Made by a program: the position numbers and the translations under genes
Part shown: piece by piece, positions 9,254 through 17,830 of the stretch
Layout: the number at the start of each line of letters is the position of its first letter
How positions within the stretch are numbered: the stretch's first letter is position 1
Assembly: GCF_900091625.1 (NCBI RefSeq)
Contig: NZ_FMIC01000002.1
Coordinates: 558,001-622,000 of the forward strand
DNA length: 64,000 nucleotides
Source: Micromonospora peucetia
GTDB taxonomy: Bacteria > Actinomycetota > Actinomycetes > Mycobacteriales > Micromonosporaceae
Direction of reading: 5' to 3'
Notes under the pieces: generated by a model
The model's input: only the letters and a program-made list of their open reading frames with translations
What the model was told of the DNA's origin: nothing
The model's database searches: none

Positions 9254-9406
9254 CGAATGCTTAACCGGGAAAGTCGTTGACCATGAGGGTGTCGCACGCC
9301 GGTCGGACCGGACCGGCGGCGACCGGTGCAGTAGCGTGGGTCGCCGCCGGTCGCCCCGGCTTCGTGGTGACACCCCGCCCGGGCGGGAGAGTGGAGGAGC
9401 ACGCCG

Positions 9407-10426
9407 GTGAAGCGGCCCACGATCGCCGACGTCGCCCGCCGCGCCGGGGTCTCCAAGGGAGCGGTGTCCTACGCGCTGAACGGCCAACCGGGGGTCTCCG
9501 AGGCCACCCGGCAGCGGATCCTCGCCATCGCCGCCGAGATCGGCTTCAACCCGAGCCGGGCCGCCCGCTCGCTCTCCGGGGCCACCGCCGACGCGGTCGG
9601 TCTCACCCTGTGCCGCCCGGCCCGCACGCTCGGCATCGAGCCGTTCTTCATGGAGCTGATCAGCGGCGTCGAGGCCGAGCTCTCCGCCCGGTCGTACGCG
9701 CTCACCCTCCAGGTGGTGGCCGACCAGGAGGCGGAGGTCGCGGTCTACCGTCGGTGGTGGGGCGAACGCCGGGTCGACGGCGTCCTCGTCTGCGACCTGC
9801 GCACCGACGACCGCCGGGTGCCGGTGCTGGAGGAGCTGGGCCTGCCTGCGGTGGTGATCGGCGGCCCGGACGGCACCGGCGGGCTGGCCAGCGTCTGGTC
9901 CGACGACGCGGCGGCGCTGGTGGAGACCGTGGAATACCTGGTCGCCCTCGGCCACCGCCGGATCGCCCGGGTCGGCGGGCTGCCCGCCCTGCTGCACACC
10001 GAGATCCGCACCGAGGCGTTCGCCCGGGTGTGCCGGCGGCTGGGGCTGGCCGACGCGGTCACCGTCCCGTCGGACTACACCGGCGAGGAGGGGGCGCGCG
10101 CCACCCGCCGGCTGCTCAGCTCGGCCACCCGCCCCACCGCCGTGATCTACGACAACGACGTGATGGCGATAGCGGGGCTGTCGGTGGCCCAGGAGATGGG
10201 CCTCGCCGTGCCGGCCGAGGTGTCCATCGTGGCCTGGGACGACTCGCCGCTCTGCCAGCTCGTGCACCCGCCGCTGACCGCGCTCGGCCGGGACATCCCG
10301 GCGTACGGCGCGCACGCCGCCCGGCAGCTGCTCGCGGTGATCGGCGGCTCGCCGGCCAGCCGCGTCCAGGACGAGACGGCGCACCTCACCCCCCGGGGCA
10401 GCACGGCACCGCCCCGCGCCAACTGA
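9407..10426 (+). CDS. LacI-family transcriptional repressor
   Basis: 339 residues. The N-terminal helix-turn-helix and hinge are clear: TIADVARRAGVSKGAVSYAL (residues 5-24), then the hinge around RAARSLSG. Residues ~60-330 form the periplasmic-binding-like effector domain. GTG 9407 is preceded by GGAGGAG. The gene is divergent from the sugar importer/beta-mannosidase operon, with a CebR-type box between them, so it most likely represses that operon until an oligosaccharide binds. Effector not deducible from sequence. Confidence 0.93.
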   Translation: MKRPTIADVARRAGVSKGAVSYALNGQPGVSEATRQRILAIAAEIGFNPSRAARSLSGATADAVGLTLCRPARTLGIEPFFMELISGVEAELSARSYALTLQVVADQEAEVAVYRRWWGERRVDGVLVCDLRTDDRRVPVLEELGLPAVVIGGPDGTGGLASVWSDDAAALVETVEYLVALGHRRIARVGGLPALLHTEIRTEAFARVCRRLGLADAVTVPSDYTGEEGARATRRLLSSATRPTAVIYDNDVMAIAGLSVAQEMGLAVPAEVSIVAWDDSPLCQLVHPPLTALGRDIPAYGAHAARQLLAVIGGSPASRVQDETAHLTPRGSTAPPRAN

Positions 10427-10436
10427 ACCGGTTCAG
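10423..10436. promoter_or_regulatory. perfect 14-bp palindrome at the LacI stop codon
   Basis: CTGAACCGGTTCAG is a perfect palindrome that includes the TGA stop. A partial copy, CTGAACCGGATA, occurs near 9204 in the divergent promoter region, so it may be a regulator-binding site rather than chance. Confidence 0.35.
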
Positions 10437-10549
10437 CCCAACCCCACCCGGACCGACCCCAGTCGGCGCGCACCCCACCCCCGCACGGTGGCGTGCCCGC
10501 CGGCTGAGGGCCGCCGTCCCACCCGCTGTGAACTCCTGGTGTCAAGACG

Positions 10550-10577
10550 TTGACGGTGGTAACTTTCTCGTTACTGC
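10550..10577 (+). promoter_or_regulatory. candidate alpha-amylase promoter
   Basis: TTGACG (10550-10555) and a weak TACTGC (10572-10577) are 16 bases apart. The -10 box overlaps the palindrome at 10574-10589, fitting a repressed promoter. The leader to the amylase ATG would be about 140 bases. Confidence 0.4.
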
Positions 10578-10589
10578 AAGACCTTGCAG
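10574..10589. promoter_or_regulatory. MalR-like operator, CTGCAAG-AC-CTTGCAG
   Basis: Perfect inverted repeat with 7-base arms and a 2-base spacer. GCAAG/CTTGC repeats are the recognised targets of the maltose/amylase repressor MalR (Reg1) in Streptomyces amylase promoters. Here it lies upstream of an alpha-amylase gene, so starch/maltose control is likely. No MalR-like gene is adjacent. Confidence 0.6.
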
Positions 10590-10604
10590 AAACATTCGTC
10601 TCTC

Positions 10605-10623
10605 TGTGACGCGATACGTCACA
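10605..10623. promoter_or_regulatory. palindrome TGTGACG-N5-CGTCACA in amylase leader
   Basis: Perfect inverted repeat with 7-base arms about 100 bases before the amylase start. It resembles a CRP-like TGTGA...TCACA site, but the spacing is wider than the CRP consensus, so the binding protein is unknown. Confidence 0.4.
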
Positions 10624-10723
10624 TCCCTGTCCGGATCGGGCAACCATCCTCCCGCTGACGACTGTTCCCGCAAGGCACCCCCGTCCCGTCGGCCCCCGCC
10701 GACAACACCCCCGAGGAGGTCCG

Positions 10724-13700
10724 ATGCGCCCCAGCACCGGACGACGACGACGGATGATCGGGGCCGCGCTGGCCGCCGGGCTCACCGTCGGGCTGGCCCC
10801 GCTCAGCACGGCCGCCGCCGCGAACTCCGTGACCGTCTACTACCGACCCCCCACCGCCTGGACCGGGCAGGTGAACATCCACTACGCCCCGAACGGCGGC
10901 GCATGGACGGCCGTCCCCGGGGTGGCGATGGAGACCGCGTGCGCCGGCTGGCGCAAGCGCACCGTCGACGCCGGGACCGCCACCGGCCTCCAGGTGGTGT
11001 TCAACGACAACGCCGGGACCTGGGACAACAACAGGGGCGCGAACTACCGCACCGGCACCGGCACGGTGACCGTCGCCGACGGCGTGGTCGGCACGGGCGA
11101 TCCCTGCGGCACCCCCACACCGACGCCCACCCCGACGAACCCGCCGACCGGCCGGACGGCCGACGTCTGGTACCACGTCGGGACCAAGGGCTGGACCACC
11201 GCGAACATCCACTACCAGCCCGCCGGCGGCGCCTGGACCACCGTCCCCGGTGTGCCGATGGAGGCGGGCTGCACCGGTTGGGCCCGCCGGGTGGTCGACC
11301 TCGGCACCGCCACCACGCTCCGGGCGGCTTTCAACAACGGCGCCGGAGCCTGGGACAACAACAACGGCGCGGACTACACCATCGGCTCCGGGGTGAGCAC
11401 GGTAAAGGCGGGGGTGGTGACCGCCGACGCGGCCTCACCGTGCCCGCCCGACAGCCCGGACACGACGCCGCCGTCCACCCCCACGGGGCTGGGCGCGACC
11501 GCGAACGGGCTGCGGGTCGCCGTCTCCTGGGCGGCGGCCACCGACGACCGGGCGGTCACCGGTTACCGGCTCACCCGCACCGGCGGGCCGCAGGGCACGG
11601 TCACGGTGACCACCGCCGGCACCAGCCACGTCGACAACGCGCTGAGCCCGGACACCCGGTACGAGTACACCGTCCAGGCGTACGACGCGGCCGGCAACAC
11701 CTCCCCGGCCAGCGCCCCCGCCGCGGCGACCACCGGCAGCACCCCGCCGCCGCCACCGGCCGGCACACCGCTCGGCGGCGATCCCCGCGAGGACAGCATC
11801 TACTTCGTGATGACCGCCCGGTTCGCCGACGGCGACAGCACCAACAACCGGGGCGGCAGCCAGCACGTGAGGTCCGGCAACGCGGCCAACGACGACCCGA
11901 TGTTCCGCGGCGACTTCAAGGGTCTGATCGACAAGCTCGACTATGTCAAGGGGCTCGGCTTCTCCGCCCTCTGGATCACCCCGGTCGTGCTGAACCGGTC
12001 CGACTACGACTTCCACGGCTACCACGGCTGGGACTTCTTCCGGGTCGACCCGCGTCTGGAGAGCCCCGGCGCGACCTACCAGGACCTGATCAACGCCGCG
12101 CACGCCAAGGGCATGAAGATCTTCCAGGACGTGGTCTACAACCACAGCTCCCGGTGGGGCGCCAAGGGCCTGTTCACCCCCACCGTGTACGGCGTCCGCG
12201 ACGAGCAGTGGAAGTGGATGTACAGCAGGCCGGAGGCGGGCCGCGAGTACGACCCGACGGTCGAGCACTCCGGCACCGACCCGGAGCTGACCCCGGCGCA
12301 GAACGCCCTCGCCAAGGGCCGGCCATACAACGGGGACGTCTGGTCGACCACCGCGCCGGCCGGCAACCAGTGCCCACGCTGGGGCGCCCCGGCCGGCACC
12401 AGCCCCGAGGGCTTCCGGCTCTACGAGTGCCAGTGGCCGACCCCGACCAGCAAGCTGTTCCCGGCCGACCTCTACCACCAGTGCTGGATCGGCAACTGGG
12501 AGGGTGAGGACTCGCGCAGCTGCTGGCTGCACGAGGACCTGGCCGACTTCAACACCGAGAACGCCACCGTGCAGAAGCACCTGATCGACGCGTACAACCG
12601 GTTCATCGACATGGGGGTGGACGGCTTCCGGATCGACACGGCCGTACACATCCCCCGGGTCACCTGGAACCGCCGGTTCCTGCCGGCGATCCAGCAGCAC
12701 GCGCTGGCCAAACACGGCGAGAAGGGCCGGGACTTCTACGTCTTCGGCGAGGTCGCCGCGTTCGTCAACGACAAGTGGAACCGCGGCTCGGTCAACCACT
12801 CGGCGCAGTTCTTCACCTGGAAGGAGCGCAGGGACTACAGCCCCGACGACGTGCGGGCCGCGATCGAGCAGTACGACCACGAGCAGCTGATCGGCCCGAG
12901 CGGGCAGCCCACCACCGACAACGCGTTCCTGCGCGGCAACACGTACCACGCGCCGGACCGCTCGAAGTTCTCCGGCATGAACGTCATCGACATGCGGATG
13001 CACATGAACTTCGGCGACGCGAACAACGCCTTCGGCAACGGCAAGGACTCCGACGACAGCTACAACGACGCCACCTACAACGTCGTGTACGTCGACAGCC
13101 ACGACTACGGCCCAAACAAGTCGAACACCCGGTACACCGGAGGCACCGGCGCCTGGGCGGAGAACATGAGCCTGATGTGGACGTTCCGGGGGATCCCGAC
13201 GCTCTACTACGGCTCGGAGATCGAGTTCCAGAAGGGCGCGAGGATCGACTGCGGGCCGAGCTGCCCGCTGGCCACCACCGGCCGGGCCTACTACGGCGGC
13301 CACCTGGCGGGCACGGTCACCGCGACCGACTTCGGCCGGGTCGGCTCCGCCACCGGGCCGGTGGCCGCCACGCTGGACAAACCGCTGGTCAAACACGTGC
13401 AGCGGCTCAACCAGATCCGCCGGGCGGTGCCGGCCCTGCAGAAGGGGCAGTACTCGACCGAGGGGATCAGCGGCAACTCGATGGCGTACAAGCGCCGCTT
13501 CACCGCAGGCGCGGTGGACAGCTTCGCGCTGGTGACGGTCTCCGGGAGCGCGACGTTCACCGGGGTGCCCAACGGCCGGTACACCGACGCGGTCACCGGC
13601 GACGTCCGGACGGTCACCAACGGGACGCTGACGGCGAGCGTCAGCGGACAGGGCAACCTGCGGGCGTACGTGCTGGACCTGCCGGGTAACCCGGCGCCGG

Positions 13701-13735
13701 GCAAGGTCGGCGAGACCGGCCCCTACCTGCGGTGA
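10724..13735 (+). CDS. secreted multidomain alpha-amylase (GH13) with two starch-binding domains
   Basis: 1003 residues, secreted. The signal peptide has RRRR near residue 6, a hydrophobic core and cleavage near AAAA (~33). Two related carbohydrate-binding modules of CBM25/26 type follow at ~34-112 and ~133-212, each with HY(A/Q)P and WDNN motifs, joined by a Pro/Thr linker. A fibronectin III domain covers ~230-312, then a Pro linker and the GH13 catalytic barrel from ~325. Conserved GH13 regions are DVVYNH (469-474), GFRID with nucleophile Asp638, FGEV with acid/base Glu676, and VDSHD ending in Asp794. A C-terminal beta domain ends the protein. ATG 10724 follows GAGGAGGTC. It should cleave alpha-1,4 bonds of starch or glycogen outside the cell. 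Confidence 0.95.
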   Translation: MRPSTGRRRRMIGAALAAGLTVGLAPLSTAAAANSVTVYYRPPTAWTGQVNIHYAPNGGAWTAVPGVAMETACAGWRKRTVDAGTATGLQVVFNDNAGTWDNNRGANYRTGTGTVTVADGVVGTGDPCGTPTPTPTPTNPPTGRTADVWYHVGTKGWTTANIHYQPAGGAWTTVPGVPMEAGCTGWARRVVDLGTATTLRAAFNNGAGAWDNNNGADYTIGSGVSTVKAGVVTADAASPCPPDSPDTTPPSTPTGLGATANGLRVAVSWAAATDDRAVTGYRLTRTGGPQGTVTVTTAGTSHVDNALSPDTRYEYTVQAYDAAGNTSPASAPAAATTGSTPPPPPAGTPLGGDPREDSIYFVMTARFADGDSTNNRGGSQHVRSGNAANDDPMFRGDFKGLIDKLDYVKGLGFSALWITPVVLNRSDYDFHGYHGWDFFRVDPRLESPGATYQDLINAAHAKGMKIFQDVVYNHSSRWGAKGLFTPTVYGVRDEQWKWMYSRPEAGREYDPTVEHSGTDPELTPAQNALAKGRPYNGDVWSTTAPAGNQCPRWGAPAGTSPEGFRLYECQWPTPTSKLFPADLYHQCWIGNWEGEDSRSCWLHEDLADFNTENATVQKHLIDAYNRFIDMGVDGFRIDTAVHIPRVTWNRRFLPAIQQHALAKHGEKGRDFYVFGEVAAFVNDKWNRGSVNHSAQFFTWKERRDYSPDDVRAAIEQYDHEQLIGPSGQPTTDNAFLRGNTYHAPDRSKFSGMNVIDMRMHMNFGDANNAFGNGKDSDDSYNDATYNVVYVDSHDYGPNKSNTRYTGGTGAWAENMSLMWTFRGIPTLYYGSEIEFQKGARIDCGPSCPLATTGRAYYGGHLAGTVTATDFGRVGSATGPVAATLDKPLVKHVQRLNQIRRAVPALQKGQYSTEGISGNSMAYKRRFTAGAVDSFALVTVSGSATFTGVPNGRYTDAVTGDVRTVTNGTLTASVSGQGNLRAYVLDLPGNPAPGKVGETGPYLR

Positions 13736-13745
13736 CTGCGGTGGC

Positions 13746-13768
13746 GGGGCGGCCGTGCCGGCCGCCCC
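13746..13768. terminator. hairpin between convergent amylase and EAL genes
   Basis: GGGGCGGCC (13746-13754) pairs perfectly with GGCCGCCCC (13760-13768), loop of five. It lies 10 bases after the amylase stop and touches the stop of the opposing gene, so it probably serves both. Confidence 0.75.
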
Positions 13769-13769
13769 G

Positions 13770-16094
13770 TCAGCGCGAGGCCGACGGGAACTCCTCGAAG
13801 TACGCCTCGACCCGCTCCGCCGTGGCCGGGCGGGCCAGCGCGAAGCCCTGCCCGTACCGGCAGCCGGCCCGCCGCGCACCGTCGACGAGGCTGACCGACT
13901 CCAGTTCCTCGGCCACGATGTCCAGCCCCAGCCGGTCACCCACGGTCACCACCACGTCGATCAGCGGACGCTGCGGGTCCGCCGGGTCCACCAGCTGCGG
14001 GCCGACCTTTAGCAGGTCGATCGGCAGCCGGCGGAGCTGCGCCAGCGAGGCGTGCTCGGCCCGGAAGTCGTCCAGCGCGGTGTGCACCCCCAGCGACCGC
14101 AGCCCGGCCAGCCGGGCCACCACGGTCGGCAGCTCGGCGCCCACCCGGGGCTCCGCCACCTCGACCACCAGCCGGTCCGGCGACACCCCGTACGCGTCCA
14201 GCACGGCCGCCGTCCTGGGCACGAAGTCCGGCGCGGCCAGCTCCCGCACTGTCACGTTCACCGCCATCCAGAGCTGCCGGCTACCCGCCGACCAGGCGGC
14301 GAGCTGCCGGCAGGCCCGGTCCAGCATCCAGCATCCCAGCTCACCCACGATGTCGAGGTCCTCGGCCACCGGCAGGAACTCGCCGGGCAGCACCGTGCCG
14401 AGCACCGGGCTACGCCAGCGCAGCAGCGCCTCCGTGCCGACCGGCTGCCGGTCGGTCAGGTCGAGTATCGGCTGGTAGACGAGGTCCAGCTCGCCCCGGG
14501 CGACCGCCCCGGGCAGCTCCCGTTCCAGGTCGAGCCGGCGGACGAGCTGCTCCTCCAGGTAGGCGTCGTACCACTCGACCCGGTCCCGGCCGAGCTGCAC
14601 GGACCGGCGCCGGGCCAGGTCCGCCTGGCGCAGCACGTCCTCCGGGGTGCCGCCGCCGACCTCGGCCAGCCCGACACCCACCCGCAGCCGCAGCACCCCG
14701 CCCGCCACCTGGTAGGGCTGGGTGAGCGCGGCCAGCAGCCGGGTGCCCAGCGCGTACGCCAGCACCGGGCCGACCTCGGTGACCACGGCGAAGCCGGTGG
14801 CGGTGACGTCCGCGAGCAGGTCCCGGGGGCCGACGACGGCGCGGGCGCGGCGGACCACCTCGGCCAGCACGTCCTCGCGGACCTGGCGCCCGTCGGAGGC
14901 GGCGCCGGGGCCGTGCAGGTCCACGACGAGCAGGGCACCGGTGGGGGCCGGCGCGTCCCGGAGAGCGGCGAGGGCCCGCAGCAACGCCGGCCGGTCCACC
15001 GGCGTGCCGGAGGGGTCCGGGTCCGCCGACCGGTGCCGGGCCGGCGGGCCGTCAGGGCGGGCCGGCGGGCCGTCAGGGCGGGCCGGCGGGCCGTCAGGGC
15101 GGATCGGCTGTACCGGGGAATCCGGCCGGAGCAGGTCGCGGAGCACCAGCGCCGGGGCCAGCGCCAACGCGAGCAGGACCGCGGTGAGATCCGGCGACTC
15201 GCCGTCGCGGAGCTGCCAGCCGGTGGCCGCCACGGCGGTGGCAGCCGGGACGACGACACGGGGCCACCTCCTGGCCGACACGGCCGGTGGGTCCGGTTCC
15301 GACCGGGTCACCCGCCGCGCTCCCGCCGCCGTCAGCAGCACCCCGCCCACCAGCGGCGGTACGGCCAGCAGCACCGCCGGATCCGGCGCCGCGCCCACCG
15401 CGAGCGCGGCCAGCAACACCAGCCCGGTCAGGGTGAGCGCCGCACCGACCTGGCAACGGGCGACGCCGGTCCGCCGGTGCGGCCCCGTCAGCACGGTCAG
15501 CACGGTCAGCCCGAGCCCGCCCAGGGCCACTGCCACGGCGAGCCGGACCGGCGTGTCGAGACGGTCGCGGGGCAGCAGCAGCCAGCCGGCGAGGACCAGC
15601 CCCAGGCCGGCGGCGGTCGCGTCGACGGCCCCGCGCAGCCGGACCCGGGCGGACGGGCCAGGCCCCCGCCCCCGCGCAGCCGGCGGCAGACCCGCGGCGA
15701 ACAGGCCGGCGGCGGCAGCCAGCCCCGACCCGACGACGGCGGACCGGTGGCCCGGATCGGCGAGCGGGAGCACAGCGGCGGTGAGCCCTGCCGTCACCAC
15801 CGCGGCGTCGAGCAGCACGGCGACGCGGCGGGGTGGCGCCGTACGCCGGCGGGCTGCCCGGGACCTGGCGGAGACCTGCTCGGGGATGAAAGCCGGCGGC
15901 GGGGCGGCGGCGAGCCGGGAGAGCCGCGTGCCGGCCAGGGCGGAGCCGGCGGCGCCGCCCAGCGCCACCACGGCCAGGGCGGGCAGCCGGCCGGCCACAC
16001 CGGCGAGCAGGAGCAGGGCGACGGCGGCGAGGACGACGGTGTCCGGCACGGCGGGACGGGTGATGGACGCGCGTTGCGGATAGGCGAGGGGCAC
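13770..16094 (-). CDS. membrane protein with degenerate GGDEF and EAL (c-di-GMP phosphodiesterase) domains
   Basis: 774 residues from GTG 16094; the frame runs 58 codons further upstream, but that part lacks coding character and GTG sits just ahead of the first membrane segment. About ten hydrophobic segments fill residues ~10-350. A linker of three exact PDGPPAR repeats follows. The GGDEF domain is degenerate: ATGFAV stands where GGDEF should be, so no cyclase activity is expected. The EAL domain (~520-770) keeps TEALLRW, the Asn of AVNVTV, the Glu of VEVAE, DDF, the Lys of LLKVG, the Glu of VAEE and the Gln of YGQGF. Loop 6, normally GTGYSSL, reads RAEHASL. Phosphodiesterase activity is possible but unproven. 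Convergent with the amylase gene. Confidence 0.88.
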   Translation of the reverse strand: MPLAYPQRASITRPAVPDTVVLAAVALLLLAGVAGRLPALAVVALGGAAGSALAGTRLSRLAAAPPPAFIPEQVSARSRAARRRTAPPRRVAVLLDAAVVTAGLTAAVLPLADPGHRSAVVGSGLAAAAGLFAAGLPPAARGRGPGPSARVRLRGAVDATAAGLGLVLAGWLLLPRDRLDTPVRLAVAVALGGLGLTVLTVLTGPHRRTGVARCQVGAALTLTGLVLLAALAVGAAPDPAVLLAVPPLVGGVLLTAAGARRVTRSEPDPPAVSARRWPRVVVPAATAVAATGWQLRDGESPDLTAVLLALALAPALVLRDLLRPDSPVQPIRPDGPPARPDGPPARPDGPPARHRSADPDPSGTPVDRPALLRALAALRDAPAPTGALLVVDLHGPGAASDGRQVREDVLAEVVRRARAVVGPRDLLADVTATGFAVVTEVGPVLAYALGTRLLAALTQPYQVAGGVLRLRVGVGLAEVGGGTPEDVLRQADLARRRSVQLGRDRVEWYDAYLEEQLVRRLDLERELPGAVARGELDLVYQPILDLTDRQPVGTEALLRWRSPVLGTVLPGEFLPVAEDLDIVGELGCWMLDRACRQLAAWSAGSRQLWMAVNVTVRELAAPDFVPRTAAVLDAYGVSPDRLVVEVAEPRVGAELPTVVARLAGLRSLGVHTALDDFRAEHASLAQLRRLPIDLLKVGPQLVDPADPQRPLIDVVVTVGDRLGLDIVAEELESVSLVDGARRAGCRYGQGFALARPATAERVEAYFEEFPSASR
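15038..15100 (-). repeat. three exact 21-bp tandem repeats inside the EAL gene
   Basis: Three identical in-frame 21-base units (15038-15058, 15059-15079, 15080-15100) encode PDGPPAR three times in the linker between the membrane and cytoplasmic parts. Exact identity at the DNA level suggests recent slippage expansion; copy number may vary between strains. Confidence 0.9.
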
Positions 16095-16300
16095 GGCGGT
16101 CGCCTTCGTGAGGGGGCACGGGCGGTGCGACGGTGCGGGGCGCCGGACACGGGGTGAGTCCACTGCCCACCACTCGGAAACGAACAGACACGAGGGCGGT
16201 GACGCCGAGTCGAGAGTGATCCTTGTCACTGCCGGTTCGCGGCGGGCACCCGGCGACGCCCGGCGCATACCGGTACCGGCGGGGGTGGGATCATCGGGAG

Positions 16301-16678
16301 GTGAGCAGCTCCGGCACCATCCAGTTCCGGCACCACCAGGCGATCCTGGCCGCCGCGATCGTCGCCTTCTTCGGCGCCCTGCCGTTGGCCGGCGCGCGGT
16401 GGTACCTGCTGCCGGTGCTGCTCGTCCCGCTCGCCGTCGCGGTCTGGGCGTGGCGGTCCGGCACCGACGCGGACGCCCGCGAGCTGCGCGTGCGGGCGCT
16501 GCTCGGGCAGCGCCGGATCAGTTGGGACCGGGTCGTCGCGCTGGCCGCCGACCCGCGCGGCCGGGCGGTCGCCCGGCTCGACGACGGCCAGCGGGTGCCG
16601 CTGCCGGCCGTACGCGGCACCGACCTGCCCCGGCTGGTCTCGGCCACCGGCCAGACCCTGCCCGAGACGGCCGACTGA
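16301..16678 (+). CDS. small membrane PH-domain protein
   Basis: 125 residues. Two hydrophobic segments (~12-30 and ~36-52) are followed by a PH-like beta domain with the motif RRISWDRVVALAADPRGRA and a C-terminal VPLPAVRG segment. This matches the small two-helix plus bacterial PH domain family (CFP-6-like) of actinobacteria, whose role is unknown. GTG 16301 is chosen because it follows GGGAG and begins a sensible cytoplasmic N-terminus; the frame is open 26 codons upstream. Confidence 0.8.
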   Translation: MSSSGTIQFRHHQAILAAAIVAFFGALPLAGARWYLLPVLLVPLAVAVWAWRSGTDADARELRVRALLGQRRISWDRVVALAADPRGRAVARLDDGQRVPLPAVRGTDLPRLVSATGQTLPETAD

Positions 16679-16699
16679 ACACCGCCGGGCCGGCGCCGC

Positions 16700-17626
16700 T
16701 CAGTAGCCGTCCACCACCGTGTTGATCAGTGGCTCGCCGGCCGCGAACCGGCGGACCTGGTCGCCCACCAGCCGGTACGCGCGCGGCAGCAGGCCGCGTA
16801 CCGATCCGGCGACGTGTGGCGTGAGCAGCACGTTCGGCATCGTCCACAGCTCGTGGTCGGCGGGCAACGGCTCCGGATCGGTGACGTCCAGCGCGGCCGA
16901 GATGCGGCCGGTACGCAGCTCGGCGACCAGCGCCCCGGTCCGGGCCACCGGCCCACGGGAGGCGTTGACCAGCAGCGCCCCGTCGCGCATCGCGGCGAGG
17001 AACCTCTCGTCGACCAGCCCCCGGGTGCGCTCGGTCAGCGGCACCAGCAGCACCACCACGTCGGCCTCGGGCAGCAGCGCCGGCAGTTCCTCGACGCCGT
17101 GCACGCCCTGCTCCGGGCGAGCGGTCCGGGCCACCAGGGTGAAGCTCACCTCGAACGGCGCGAGCCGGTCCCGTACCGCCGTGCCGATGGAGCCCGCCCC
17201 GACGATCAGCACCCGCTTGCCGGCCAGCTCGTCGGTGGGCGCCACCTCGTCGTACGCCCAGTCGCGCCGGGCCTGCGCGCGGGCGAGGGCGGGGAAGGCA
17301 CGCAGCTGGGACAGGATCGCCGCGACCACCCACTCGGCGGTGGACGGGTCGTGCACGCCCCTGGCGTCGCAGAGTGTCACCCCCTGCGGGACCCGGCCGG
17401 CCCACGCGTCCGCCCCGGCGGAGAGGAGTTGCACCACCGCCAGGTCGGGCAGCTCGCGCAGCAGCGCGGTGGCGTCCCCGCCGGCCAGGAAGGGCGGCAC
17501 CCAGAACCGGACGCCGGCCGCCGGTCCGGGAAGCCGGGACACGTCCTCGACCACCTCGACGGTGACCTCCGGCGGCAGCTCGCCGAGCAGCGTACGGCCG
17601 GCCGGGTGCGGGATCCATACCTTCAC
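16700..17626 (-). CDS. D-isomer-specific 2-hydroxyacid dehydrogenase
   Basis: 308 residues. NAD(P)-linked interconversion of a 2-oxo acid and D-2-hydroxy acid is expected. The Rossmann motif is GAGSIG (~residue 143), the catalytic Arg is in NASRGPV, an Asp-Pro-Glu segment follows at DVTDPEPLP, and the catalytic His is in LTPHVAGS. GTG 17626 gives the start VKVWIPHP, typical of this family; the upstream 25 codons are Pro/Gly-rich and unlike it. Convergent with the PH-domain gene 22 bases away. Exact substrate unknown. Confidence 0.9.
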   Translation of the reverse strand: MKVWIPHPAGRTLLGELPPEVTVEVVEDVSRLPGPAAGVRFWVPPFLAGGDATALLRELPDLAVVQLLSAGADAWAGRVPQGVTLCDARGVHDPSTAEWVVAAILSQLRAFPALARAQARRDWAYDEVAPTDELAGKRVLIVGAGSIGTAVRDRLAPFEVSFTLVARTARPEQGVHGVEELPALLPEADVVVLLVPLTERTRGLVDERFLAAMRDGALLVNASRGPVARTGALVAELRTGRISAALDVTDPEPLPADHELWTMPNVLLTPHVAGSVRGLLPRAYRLVGDQVRRFAAGEPLINTVVDGY

Positions 17627-17830
17627 GCCCGCCGACGATAGGCCCCCGGCGGGTCCGCCGGCCTGGCGGGGCGGCTTCCGCCACCCGGACGCACTACCCA
17701 CCGACGCCGCCGTGATCAGGTTGACTGCCCGCCGGCCGGGGCGATCCGGCGCCGGACGGGGTATAACCGGACGGGGTACGAGAGGGACCGGAGCGCCGGT
17801 CGGCCTCCATCCGGCACAGACAGGTGGTCA

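Noticed and set aside
10605-10623. Canonical CRP site in the amylase leader
   Set aside because: Half-sites resemble TGTGA/TCACA, but the central spacing is three bases too long for the CRP consensus.
11435-13939. 834-codon minus-strand frame across the amylase
   Set aside because: Shadow frame; the + strand carries all four GH13 regions.
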